Notes under the pieces: generated by a model
What the model was told of the DNA's origin: nothing
The model's input: the letters and a program-made list of their open reading frames with translations, nothing else
The model's database searches: none
Origin: Streptomyces sp. ICBB 8177
Lineage (GTDB): Bacteria > Actinomycetota > Actinomycetes > Streptomycetales > Streptomycetaceae
Assembly (NCBI RefSeq): GCF_003144095.1
Contig: NZ_NSKH01000018.1
Location: 1,774,183-1,838,182, forward strand
DNA: 64,000 nt
Reading direction: 5' to 3'
Made by a program: the position numbers and the translations under genes
Part shown: positions 8,574-19,200 of the stretch, in pieces
Position numbering within the stretch: position 1 is the stretch's first letter
How the letters are laid out: each line of letters begins with the position of its first letter

Positions 8574-11500
8574 TCAACTCAGCTGGGTGAGCGGAGTCGC
8601 GCTGTAGTCGAGCGCCTGGACGGCGCTGGGGCTCAGGGCGGCGCCGTACAGCTCCACGTTGCTGATTTCGGCGTTGGCGTATTCGCCGTACGACCCCTGG
8701 TAGAGGCGGCGCCCGATCTGAACGGGGCCCGCCGCGTCCCACGGGGTGCCGTCGAAGGTCCTGGACGCGCTCAGTGCTCCGTTGACGTAGAGGTCGAGGG
8801 TGTTGGAACTGCCGTCGTACACGCCGACGAGGTGGGTCCACACCCCGGCTTGCGCCTTCGCACCGTAGGCGGCGGTGAAGGCGGTGCTGGTGGTGTCGTC
8901 GTCGTGGCGGTCGAACGCCCAGACCCCCGCGCCGGAGGAGTAGTACAGCTGGAACGCGTTGGCCGCGCCGGCGGTGTCGGACTGGGAGACGAACGTCGAG
9001 TTGGCGGACAGGTCGTTGAGCTTGACCCACGCCGAGACCGTGAAGCTGTCCGGGTCCTGGGTGGTCGGGTCGACCGGGTCGTCGTGGGTGCCGGTGGGGA
9101 CCGCCGCGGTGGCGGAAGCGGCGTATCCGGTGGTGCCGTTGAGGCTCAGGACCGAACCCATGGTGGTGTCGGTGGCCCAGGTGGCGTTGCCCTGGAGACC
9201 GGCGTCGTCGGACCCGCCGGAGTCCTTGACGGTGGTGCCGCTGCCCTCGTCGAGCTTCCACCACGCGGCGGGCTGGTTGGCGTACCCGAGAGTGACGGGT
9301 GCCGCGAAGGTGGCCGTCGCGGCCGGGGCCGCCCCCGGGTATTCGATGAGCTGGCCGCTCGGTGTCGAGACGTAGAGGTCCGGGTTGCCGTCCGGGTTCC
9401 CGCTCGCGGTGCCGCTGTTGACGTCCCCCGGGGAGGCGATGGCCGGGTAGGCGGCGCTCGGCAGCGTGACCGGCAGAGCGGTGGGCGTACCGCTGTCCCA
9501 GCCGGTCGTGGCGGTGCTGGTCCAGCTCTGTGCCGGGGTGGCGTTGCAGGTCCAGATGCGCAGCTGGGTGCCGTTGGCGGTGGCCGAGTTCGGGTCGTCG
9601 AGGCAGTCCCCGGACTGCGGGTTGACCAGGGACCCGTCGGCCCCGGGCTTCCACTGCTGGGAGCCGGTGCCGTTGCACTGGTAGAGCTGCACGAGGGTGC
9701 CGCTGGTGCCGCCCGAGGTGACGTCGAGGCACTTGCCCAGGACGCGCAGCGAACCGTCGCTGTAGAGGGTCCACTGCTGGGCCTGGGTGCCGTTGCACTG
9801 GTACAGCTGCACGGGGTTGTGGTCGGCGGTCGCGGAGTGGGTGTCGTCCACGCACAGCGGCGTGCCGCCGGTTCCGGTCAGCGCCGAGGTGAGCGTGGTG
9901 GTCACCGGTGCGGTCAGCACGGCGGGAAGGCCGTGGGCGTCCGGGGTGAGCGGGAAGGTGTCGATCGTCCCCGTGGTGTTGTCCCGCGCCCACAGGGTGG
10001 GCTTTCCGCCGACCTGGCCGGGGGCGATCAGGGTGAAACGCGACCAGTCACCAGTGCCGAGAAGGACCGGCGTGGTGGTCGAAGTCCCACCGGGCGCGGT
10101 GGGACCGAAGAAGCTGTTGTTGTGCGCTCCGCGGTAGAGCCACAGGTGGCCGTCCTCGACGGTGATCAGGTCGGGCAGGCCGTCTCCGTTCACGTCACCG
10201 GGCGCGAGGATCTGGGTGATGTGGGACCAGTCGGAGTTGTAGGCCGCTCCGCTGGTGTCACAGTTGTCGGGATTGTCATCAGTGGCCGTGCACTGGGGTC
10301 GGGCGACCGGGGCCAGGAGCCCGGCACTGTTGGTGAAGTGGCCCGGTGTCCCACCGGTGGTGGCGTCGTTCTTGTAGACGTAGAGCTTGTGGCTGTTCCT
10401 GTTGTAGGCGAACAGGTCGTCCCAGCCCATCTGGTTCGTACTGCCACGATGGGCGATCAGATAGTTGTTCCAGCCCGTGCCGTCCGGGCTCTGCGCGGCC
10501 GTGGACGCCGGTGTGGGCGACGTGACGGACGGGTCGCTGTTGCCCGGTACGAGTTCGAGGTCGCCGGTCCTGGTGGTGGCCAGCAGGTCGGGTACCCCGT
10601 CGCCGGTCAGGTCACCGGGGGTGACCTTGGTGTTGGGGTTCCACGGCGCGTAGAAGGTGTAACTCGCAGGCAAGGGCGTGGAGTTGCCCGCCTTGTCCAC
10701 CGCCGAGACGTAGAGGGTGTGGGTTCCCCACATGGTCGGTGTGAACGGGATGGTGGCCGTGGCGGTGCCGTCGGAGCCGACGGTGGCGGGCACCGACGTG
10801 GCGCCGTCCACCGGGATGGGCTGGTCGAGGGAGTACTCGAAGCGGTCGACACCGCTGGCCTGGCAGGTGCCCCGGGTGCATCCTGTCGGGACGGGGTCAC
10901 TGCTGCTGACGGTGACGGTGCCCTGCTGGCCCGCGTACCCGGTGGGCGTCTGCCCGCTCCCGGCGGCCGGGAAGACGGAACTGGGCGTGATGGCGGGCTG
11001 GGTGGGAGCGCTCAGGTCGGTGATGAAGTGGCACACCGGGCTCCAGGACGAGTACAAGGTGCCGTCGTAGGCCTTGGCCTGCCAGCCGTACTCGTGGCCG
11101 TCCTTGAGAGTGGCGCCCACCTCCTCGCGCACCGTGCTGCCGGACGTGACGTACGCGCTCGACGGGGCGGAGACGCTGGTCGGGTTACCGCTGGAGTCGG
11201 CGGCCTGGTCGTCCCAGAGGGAGAAGTCGCCCTTGACGTTCTCGCCCTGCATCGGTGACACCAGCTTGGCGTTGAGGGTGACGCCGCTGCTGCTCCCGTC
11301 CTGGGCCGTCATGCCGATCCAGCCCGGCGTCGTCGTGCCGCACCCGGAGGGATTCTGTGCGTCGGGCGTCGTACCGGTGTCGCTCGGCTGGTCGGGTGCG
11401 ATGTCGTAAACCGTGGTGATCGTCGGGTTGATCGCGAACCGCATGAAGCCCTTGTTGCCCGACGTCTTGCTCTCGTCGCCGTAGAGGCCGAACGTCCAGG

Positions 11501-12974
11501 TGCCGGCCTGTCCGGCGAGATCGCTCATGACGGACGTGACGGTGAACGACACCGGCTGTGTGCCGCAACTCGAATAGAGGCTGGCGCTCTTGACGTCCAC
11601 CGTCATGCTCGGATAGCTGGACACGACGTCGGGCCGGTGGTCCCAGTCGGTGGAGGAGTTGATGGTGCCGGTCGTCTTCAGGGTCAACGGCCAGGAGTTG
11701 CCGCAGCCGTTGTCCGCGCCGTAGGCCTCGGAGAGGTTCAGGGTGGCCTTCGAGATGTGCATCGCACTGGTGAGATTGCTGATGTTCATCTCGTAGTACG
11801 ACTCTTCGAGCCCGAAGCAGTTGCTCGCGTACTGCTGGTACCCGGCGCCCTCGCCGTAGTCCTGTGGCTTGTCGTACTGCGGCGAGTCCGGACAGCCCTC
11901 CTGGGCCGTGGTGTAGTGGCCGGTCTTGCTCGTCGTCGGGCTGACGTAGGGGTCGATGTAGACGGGCCAGGTGGTGCCGGAGCCGGACAGCATCGCGGCG
12001 TCGGGCGTCAAGGTGAGCCGGCCGGAGCCGGTGGTCACCGACACGTCGGCCACGTGGGCGCCGTCGCCGGGCCCGCTGACGGACGACGTCGCGGGCGTGG
12101 CGTCCCCGCCGGACGGTTCGGACGGGTCGTCGGCGGCCTTCGCCACGGAGGCTCTGGCGGCGGACTTCGCACGGGACGCAGACGGGGCGGCAGTGGTGGT
12201 CGAGGAGTCCCACATCTCGGCGGGAGGCGCGGTGAAGGAGGCCGTGCCGTCCGCGTCGTCGGCGGTGAGGACGCCCTCGGAGTCGGTGGAGAGCGTCAGA
12301 CCACTGGTCGAGGTGGCCACCGCCAGGGTCTTCAACTCCGGGTCGGCCGCGGCCTGGGCGTCGTGGACGATCAGCGTGTCGCTGAAGGCGCCCTGGTCGC
12401 TCACGGTCGCCTGGAGGTCGACCCCGGGCAGCACCGAGGGGTACAGCGCGGTGTTGCCGCTGACCGTGGGAGTGGGCAGTGCGAAGGGCATGGTCAGGGC
12501 GAGGCTGTGCCCGGCCGGATCGGTGAGCGTGGCCAGCGGGCCCTGCCCCCCGCCGGAGAGCGTCACGCCCGAAGGGGTGGCGGCCGGGCTGTAGGTGCCG
12601 TCGCTGTTCTCCCGCAACGTGGCGTCAACGGCCGTCCACGCGCCGTTCTCCATGACCCGGACCGGCTGGTAGGACGCCGTCGACGTCAGCGTGCCGTCGG
12701 GGTTCGCCACCGTCGTCGACGTCTCGGTGGTCAAAGCGTCGATGGGCACGCTCTTGCCGCTCTCCGCGGCCTGGATCAGCGCCGCCTGCGTCGGGTTGCC
12801 CGGAGTGTCCGGTGGCGCGTCGGAGAACGTCGCGGTGTTCGCCGGGTCCGGGGCGTCGGCCGTGGCCGGTGCCGCTCCGATGCCCAGAAGCACCAGTCCG
12901 GTCGCGCAGGCGAGTGCCCCGCAGCGCTGTGCGAGACGTCGTTGATGGTGACGCGGGCGAGATCTGCCGCCCAT
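8574..12974 (-). CDS. Giant secreted LamG / FG-GAP / ricin B-lectin protein, RHS neighbour
   Basis: A 1466-residue exported protein with a signal peptide (basic start, hydrophobic core, cleavage near ATA-DA around residue 40). After about 250 residues of beta-rich sequence come a DNRLRE-like segment around 330-520, Ig-like or fibronectin-like stretches, FG-GAP calcium-loop repeats (DLTGDGVPDLL, DVNGDGLPDLI, a third near the end), a ricin B-lectin domain at about 1040-1155 with three QW-type units (AQQWTL, SQQWKP, AQSWTS), and a C-terminal LamG jelly-roll from about 1239. These folds bind glycans or mediate adhesion; I see no catalytic domain. A GAGGGGGG site precedes the ATG. It is divergent from the RHS toxin and shares its lectin module, so it may be a surface partner or delivery aid (inference). 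Confidence 0.85.
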   Translation of the reverse strand: MGGRSRPRHHQRRLAQRCGALACATGLVLLGIGAAPATADAPDPANTATFSDAPPDTPGNPTQAALIQAAESGKSVPIDALTTETSTTVANPDGTLTSTASYQPVRVMENGAWTAVDATLRENSDGTYSPAATPSGVTLSGGGQGPLATLTDPAGHSLALTMPFALPTPTVSGNTALYPSVLPGVDLQATVSDQGAFSDTLIVHDAQAAADPELKTLAVATSTSGLTLSTDSEGVLTADDADGTASFTAPPAEMWDSSTTTAAPSASRAKSAARASVAKAADDPSEPSGGDATPATSSVSGPGDGAHVADVSVTTGSGRLTLTPDAAMLSGSGTTWPVYIDPYVSPTTSKTGHYTTAQEGCPDSPQYDKPQDYGEGAGYQQYASNCFGLEESYYEMNISNLTSAMHISKATLNLSEAYGADNGCGNSWPLTLKTTGTINSSTDWDHRPDVVSSYPSMTVDVKSASLYSSCGTQPVSFTVTSVMSDLAGQAGTWTFGLYGDESKTSGNKGFMRFAINPTITTVYDIAPDQPSDTGTTPDAQNPSGCGTTTPGWIGMTAQDGSSSGVTLNAKLVSPMQGENVKGDFSLWDDQAADSSGNPTSVSAPSSAYVTSGSTVREEVGATLKDGHEYGWQAKAYDGTLYSSWSPVCHFITDLSAPTQPAITPSSVFPAAGSGQTPTGYAGQQGTVTVSSSDPVPTGCTRGTCQASGVDRFEYSLDQPIPVDGATSVPATVGSDGTATATIPFTPTMWGTHTLYVSAVDKAGNSTPLPASYTFYAPWNPNTKVTPGDLTGDGVPDLLATTRTGDLELVPGNSDPSVTSPTPASTAAQSPDGTGWNNYLIAHRGSTNQMGWDDLFAYNRNSHKLYVYKNDATTGGTPGHFTNSAGLLAPVARPQCTATDDNPDNCDTSGAAYNSDWSHITQILAPGDVNGDGLPDLITVEDGHLWLYRGAHNNSFFGPTAPGGTSTTTPVLLGTGDWSRFTLIAPGQVGGKPTLWARDNTTGTIDTFPLTPDAHGLPAVLTAPVTTTLTSALTGTGGTPLCVDDTHSATADHNPVQLYQCNGTQAQQWTLYSDGSLRVLGKCLDVTSGGTSGTLVQLYQCNGTGSQQWKPGADGSLVNPQSGDCLDDPNSATANGTQLRIWTCNATPAQSWTSTATTGWDSGTPTALPVTLPSAAYPAIASPGDVNSGTASGNPDGNPDLYVSTPSGQLIEYPGAAPAATATFAAPVTLGYANQPAAWWKLDEGSGTTVKDSGGSDDAGLQGNATWATDTTMGSVLSLNGTTGYAASATAAVPTGTHDDPVDPTTQDPDSFTVSAWVKLNDLSANSTFVSQSDTAGAANAFQLYYSSGAGVWAFDRHDDDTTSTAFTAAYGAKAQAGVWTHLVGVYDGSSNTLDLYVNGALSASRTFDGTPWDAAGPVQIGRRLYQGSYGEYANAEISNVELYGAALSPSAVQALDYSATPLTQLS

Positions 12975-13266
12975 GGAGCCCCCCTCAAGCTTAAGGATTT
13001 CGTAAAGGTGCGCCTGAAGAAACGATTCGTCCGCTGCGGGTAGTGACGCTTTCCTGTCCCTTTTGCCGCAGCGACGTCAGATCGCCCCTTCACTCCCCCC
13101 GCCATGATCACGCTGTGTGCTCATGTGGCGCCGGGTGGCGGTCGTGAAGGCTATTGGCAGGAACTGTGTTCGATCAATACGGTTCCTGCGCACATCTGCA
13201 CGAGTAGCGCGTGCGTGGTCACGGCGGCAGTCACGACGAGTCCGCTGCTGAGGGGGGAAGGGTGAC
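12975..13266. promoter_or_regulatory. Divergent intergenic region between LamG protein and RHS toxin
   Basis: This 292-base gap must hold promoters for both giant genes. It is richer in A+T than its surroundings, notably at 12986-13065 and 13154-13182. On the plus strand TTGGCA (13154-13159) could be a -35, but the spacing to the AT-rich CAATAC is 15 bases, so the call is weak. A strong GAGGGGGGAAGG ribosome-binding site precedes the RHS ATG. Confidence 0.4.
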
Positions 13267-16200
13267 ATGACGTCAAGGCTGCGCTGGTTCGCGAGCACCC
13301 GCAGACGGATATGGGGGCGTGGGCTGACGGTGGCGACCGCCGCCGTGGGATCCATGGCGCTGATCGTGCCCATGGCCGGCGCGGCCGACGTGGCCCACTA
13401 CGACTACAAGGGCAAGGTGTGGACCGCGCACCCGGACCCGTCCACACCGGGAGTCGGCGGACACCCGCTCACCGCGCACGGCCACGCACCCGCCCTGCCC
13501 AAGGGCGCCAAGCCGGTGAACCCCTACCGCGCCGCCGCCCCCCGGTGGCCCGCCGCCGGCACCGCGACCGTCAGCCTGAACTCGCCGACCACGGCATCCG
13601 CCACGCCGAAGGCGACCCCCGACAGCGCGTCCGCCGACGCGACGCCCGGGCCGTCCGGCAGCACCTCGGCGAAGACGAAGCGGACGGACGGCGCCACCAC
13701 CACGGCGCAAGCCACGCCGCGTGCCAAGTCCTCCTCCTCCGCGACCCCTTCGCCTGCCCTCTCGGCCGACGCGTCGCGTGACGCCTCTTCCGCGCCCGCC
13801 TCCCCGGTACGCGCCGGATCACTCCCCGTCTGGGTCTCCGCCGTCCCCCGTGCCTCCACCTCCCGCAACGCCACCGCGGCGAAGGCGGACACCGCCGCCG
13901 CGATGGGCCCCGCATCCGTGCGCGTCCAACTGGCCGGACACACCCAGGCGCAGGCCGCCGGGGTCGACGGCATCCTCGCGGGCTTCTCCCGCGCCGACGG
14001 ATCGGGCTCGGCCGGTTCGGCACAGGTCACCCTCGACTACAGCGCCATCGCGCGTGCCTACGGCGGCGGTTGGGCGTCCCGGCTCCACCTCGTCACCATG
14101 CCGGCCTGTGCGCTGACCACCCCGGACGTCCCCAAGTGCCGGGTGCGCACGCCGCTGGCCGCCAGCAACGACTTCGCCACGGGCAAGCTGACCGCGACCG
14201 TCCCGTTGGCCCCCGCGACCCGGTCCGCGACGGCGAACGCGCGCGCCACGTCCCCGGCCGCGAAGTCCGCGGCCGTGACCGCGGTCGCCGCGGTCTCCGG
14301 CACCTCGGGCTCGCAGGGCAGCTACACGGCGACCAGCCTCAACCCGTCCGGCACCTGGAGCGCCTCGGGCACCGGCGCGTTCACCTACTCCTACCCCGTC
14401 ACCGTCCCCGCCTCGCTCGGCGGCTCGGCGCCGTCCGTGGCACTGTCGTACGACTCCCAGTCCGTCGACGGCGAGACCTCGGCGCGCAACTCGCAGTCCT
14501 CGTGGATCGGTGACGGCTGGTCGTACTCGCCCGGCTTCATCGAGCGCTCCTACAAGTCCTGCGGTCAGGACGGCATATCCGACTCCGGCGACCAGTGCTG
14601 GGGCGGCGCCAACCTCACCCTCGCCCTGGACGGCCACTCCGGCACGCTCGTGCGCGACGACAGCGCCAACCCCTCCGACCTGAGCAAGCCGCAGGTCTGG
14701 CACATCCAGGGCGACGACGGCACCAAGGTCGAGGAACTGAGTGGCGCGGACAACGGGCTGTGGAACGGCGAGTACTTCAAGGTCACCACCACCGACGGCG
14801 TCGCCTACTACTTCGGCATCGACCACGCCCCGGGCCAGACATCCGACTCCTCGACCGACAGCGCCTGGGGCGAGCCGGTCTACAGCCCCGACTCCGGCGA
14901 CCCGTGCTACGACCCGGCCAAGGGCAAGGACTCGGAATGCCTGATGGGCTACCGGTTCAACCTCGACTTCGTGGTCGACACCCACAGCAACACCCAGCGC
15001 TACGACTACGCGGCGGAGACCAACTACTACGACATGGGCGGCGGCCAGGTCGCCTCCTCGGGTGGTTCTGGCACGCTGACGAAGTACGTCCGCGGCGGCT
15101 ACCTCAAGCAGATCTCCTACGGCTACCAGCTCGCCGACGCCGCGGCCGGCCACACCCCGGCGGCCCGGGTCGTCTTCAACACCGCGCAGCGCTGCCAGAC
15201 CTCGTCGTCGTTCACCGACTGCTCGTACGGCAACCTCAGCGACTCGACCGCCACCAACTGGCCGGACGTCCCCTACGACCTGAACTGCGACTCCACCGAC
15301 AAGACCTCCGGGTCCGGCACCGGAACCTGCCTGGTGGGCGCGCCGACCTTCTGGTCCACCTACCGGCTGGACTCCATCACCACCCAGGTGAACGTCGGCG
15401 GAACGCTGACGAACGTCGACAGCTACCAGCTCAAGCAGGTCTACTCCGACGCGGGCGGTGTCACCGACCCGGTCACCGGCAAGAGCGTCGACCCCAAGGA
15501 CGCCGGTGAGCTGCAGTCGGTGATGTGGCTGAACTCCATCCAGCACACCGGCGAGGACCGCACGGCGGGTGCCACGAGCGCCATCACCCTGCCCCCCGTG
15601 ACCTTCACCGGCATCGAGAGCGACAACCGCGTCGACGGTCTCACCCCCGCCGCGCCCCCGCTCTACCGGCCCCGCATCTCCGCCATCACCACCGAGACCG
15701 GTGAGTCGATCGGCGTCACCTACGCTCCACCGGACTGCTCCCGCGTCAACAACACGATGCCGAGCAGCCCGGACAGCGACACGATGTCGTGCTTCAACGC
15801 GTACTGGACCACACCGGGCGGGGCGGACCCCATCTCGGACTGGTTCAACAAGACCCGCGTCCAGCAGGTGACGGTCACCGACGACTCCGGAGCCGGGTCG
15901 CCCACGCAGGAGACCGACTACTCCTACTCCGGTGCCGCCTGGCACCGCGACGACTCACCGCTGACCCCCGACAAGTACCGCACCTGGGACCAGTTCCGCG
16001 GTTATCGCACGGTCACCGTCACCACCGGGTCGGGCACCCAGCCCATCACCAAGAACGTCACGACGTATCTGCAGGGCATGGACGGCGACCTCACGTCCGA
16101 CGGCACGGCCCGTTCGGTCACCGTCACCGACAGCGTCGGCGACAAGGTCACCGACAGCGACCAGCTGGCCGGAACGGCTCTGGAGAGCGACACCTACACC

Positions 16201-19200
16201 AGCGCGAGCGGCAGCGTCGACTCCAAGTCCGTCAGCGGCCCGTGGACCTTCACCACCACCGCGACCCAGAGCCAGGGTTCACTGCCCGACCTGACGTCGC
16301 ACATGCTCAAGTCCGAGCAGACGCGCGGATACAGCCTGCTCAGCAACGGCCAGTGGCGCGAGACCGAGACCGACACCTCGTACAACGCCGACGCCCAGCC
16401 CATCACGGTCGACAGCAAGGGCGACGTGAGCGTGCCCTCGCAGGAGAAGTGCGGCACCGTCAGCTACGCCACCCCGCCGTCCGGCAACCCGATGATGCTG
16501 TCCTACCCGGACGAAGCCCTCGTCGTCGCCGGCCCCTGCGGCACCGCTCCCGGCACCTCCACCACCATCGCCGACAAGCGCCTCTTCTACGACGGTGACG
16601 GCACGGTCACAAACCCCGGCACGCTGGGCCACCTGGGCACCACCGGCAACCTGACGGCCGTCCAGATGGTGTCCGGCTACAGCGGCAGCACGCCCGCCTA
16701 CCGCACCACGTCCGCCACCGCCTACGACACCTACGGCCGCGCCACCCAGAGCCTGGACGCCGACGGCGAGAAGACCACGACCGCCTTCACCCCGGCCACC
16801 GGTCAGCTGCCGGCCACCACGACGTCCACCAATCCGCGCGGCTGGGTCACCACCTCACAGCTCGACCCGCTGCGCGAACTGCCGGTCGAGGAGACCGACG
16901 CCAACAAGCGTGACACGGTCATCCAGTACGACGCCCTGGGCCGCCGCACCGCGGTCTGGCTGCCCGGCCGCGACGCCACCAGCCAGAGCGCGGACACCAC
17001 GTTCTCGTACGCCATCAACGGTACGAGCGGCCCGTCGACGGTGACGACCGAGACGCTGCGCGAGGACGAGTCGTACGCGCCCACGATCGACATCTACGAC
17101 GGCATGCTGCAACTGCGGCAGGTCCAGACGAAGACCGCGGACAACTCCGCCGGCCGCCTCATCACCGACACCTTCTACGACACCCACGGCTGGGCCTGGA
17201 AGTCCAACGCCGCCTATTACGAGCCGACTTCGGACCCCTCGACCACCATGTGGGTCGCCAAGGACAACCAGATCCCGTCGCAGACCCTCACCCTCTACGA
17301 CGGCCAGGGGCGCCCGATCCACTCGCAGATGTGGTCCAAGGCCCAGGAGCAGTGGCAGTCCACCACCGCGTACCCGGGCGCGGACCGCACGGACAGCACT
17401 CCGCCGGCGGGCGGCACGGCGACGTCCACGTTCACCAACGCGCTCGGCCAGACGACCGCCACCTGGTCGTACGACGACAGCCCCACGCCGACCGGCAACG
17501 CCAAGGACGCGGTCGCGACCACGTACACCTACACGCCCGCCGGCCAGATCTCGACGATGAGCGACAACGCGGGCAACCAGTGGAGCTACCACTACGACCT
17601 GCTGGGTGAGGAGACCCAACAGAGCGACCCGGACACCGGCACCACCACGTTCGACAAGTACGACGACACCGGTGACCTGCTCCAGACCACGGACCCGCGC
17701 GGCCAGGTGCTCTCCTACGCCTATGACGACCTGGGCCGCAAGACCGCTGAGTACTCAGGCAACTGGTCGGCCACTCCCGACGCGTCGAAGGAACTCGCCT
17801 CCTGGTCCTACGACTCGCTGGCCGACGGGTACCCGACGTCCTCGACGCGGTACGTCGGGGGCGCGTCCGGTGACGCCTACACCGAGGCGGTGACCGGGTA
17901 CAACACCGCCTACCAGCCCACCGGTTCCTCGGTGACGATCCCGGCTGACGCGGGTTTCCCCGGCAACGGCACGGGAAGCACGTCCAATACGTACTCGACC
18001 ACGACGGAGTACTCCCCGAACGTCGGGCTCCTCGCGCAGACCGACTACGGCAAGGACGGCGGGCTTCCCCAGGAGAGCGTCGGGTACTCCTACGACCTCC
18101 AGGGACTGGTGGTCGGATTCGGCGGCAACACGGCGTATCTGGACAACGTCAACTACACGCCCTACGGCCAGGCCATCGACGCGACCTGGGGCCTGTACGG
18201 CGAGCAGCTCAACACCACGGCGAGCTACGACCCCGCCACCGGACGGCTGGCCACCAGCAGCGTCAACCTGCAGCCCAGCGCGGGCAAGACCGCTCTGGAC
18301 AACACCACCTACGGGTACGACCAGGCCGGTGACCTCACGACGGTCTCCGACAGCCAGAACGGTGGCGCCGCCACCGACACCCAGTGCTTCACCTACGACG
18401 ACCTCCAGCGGCTGACGACCGCGTGGACCGACACGGCGGGCACCACGACCCCCACCGCCGGCTCCGTCGCGAGCTGCAAGACCACCACGCCCAGCGCGTC
18501 GACCATCGGCGGGCCGGCACCGTACTGGCAGTCCTACAGCTACGACCTGCTGGGCGACCGCACGCAGGAGGTCATGCACGACACGTCGGGCAACACCGCC
18601 AACGACGTGACGCAGAGCATCAGTTACCCGGGCTCGGGGGCGACGGCCGCCCCGACGCCGAACGCGGCGAGCCAGGTCACCACGACGGGCCCTGACGGCA
18701 CGTCGACGCTGACGCCCTCCTACGACACGGCGGGCGACACCTTCAAGCGCACGGTCACCACGAGCGGGCCGTTCGTGGCGGGTCCGACCCGCTCGGGCAC
18801 CAAGCTCTGCCTGGACGACTCCTCGTCCGGCACCACCAACGGCAACAAGATCGACGTCTGGACCTGCAACGGCTCGGCCGCGCAGAAGCTGACGGTCGGC
18901 ACCGACGGCACGGTCCAGGTCCTCGGCAAGTGCCTGGACGTCACCAAGAGCGGCACCGCCAACGGAACGCCGGTCGACCTGTGGACGTGCAACGGCAGCG
19001 GAGCCCAGCAGTGGAAGGCCGCGGCCAACGGGACACTGGTCAACCCGGAATCCGGCAAGTGCCTGGACGACCCGTCGTCCTCGACCACCAACGGCACCCA
19101 ACTGGAGATCAACACCTGCGCCGCCTCCACCGAACAGCGCTGGACCAACGCCGACGCCAACCTGCCGGTGACCGGAAGCGCGCAGTCGTTCACCTACGAC

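Noticed and set aside
7350..11258. A 1300-codon open frame on the plus strand, antisense to nnrD/E and the LamG gene
   Set aside because: It is a high-G+C mirror frame: the minus-strand genes have recognisable domains and proper codon bias, whereas this frame is Gly/Arg/Val-rich with no family features.
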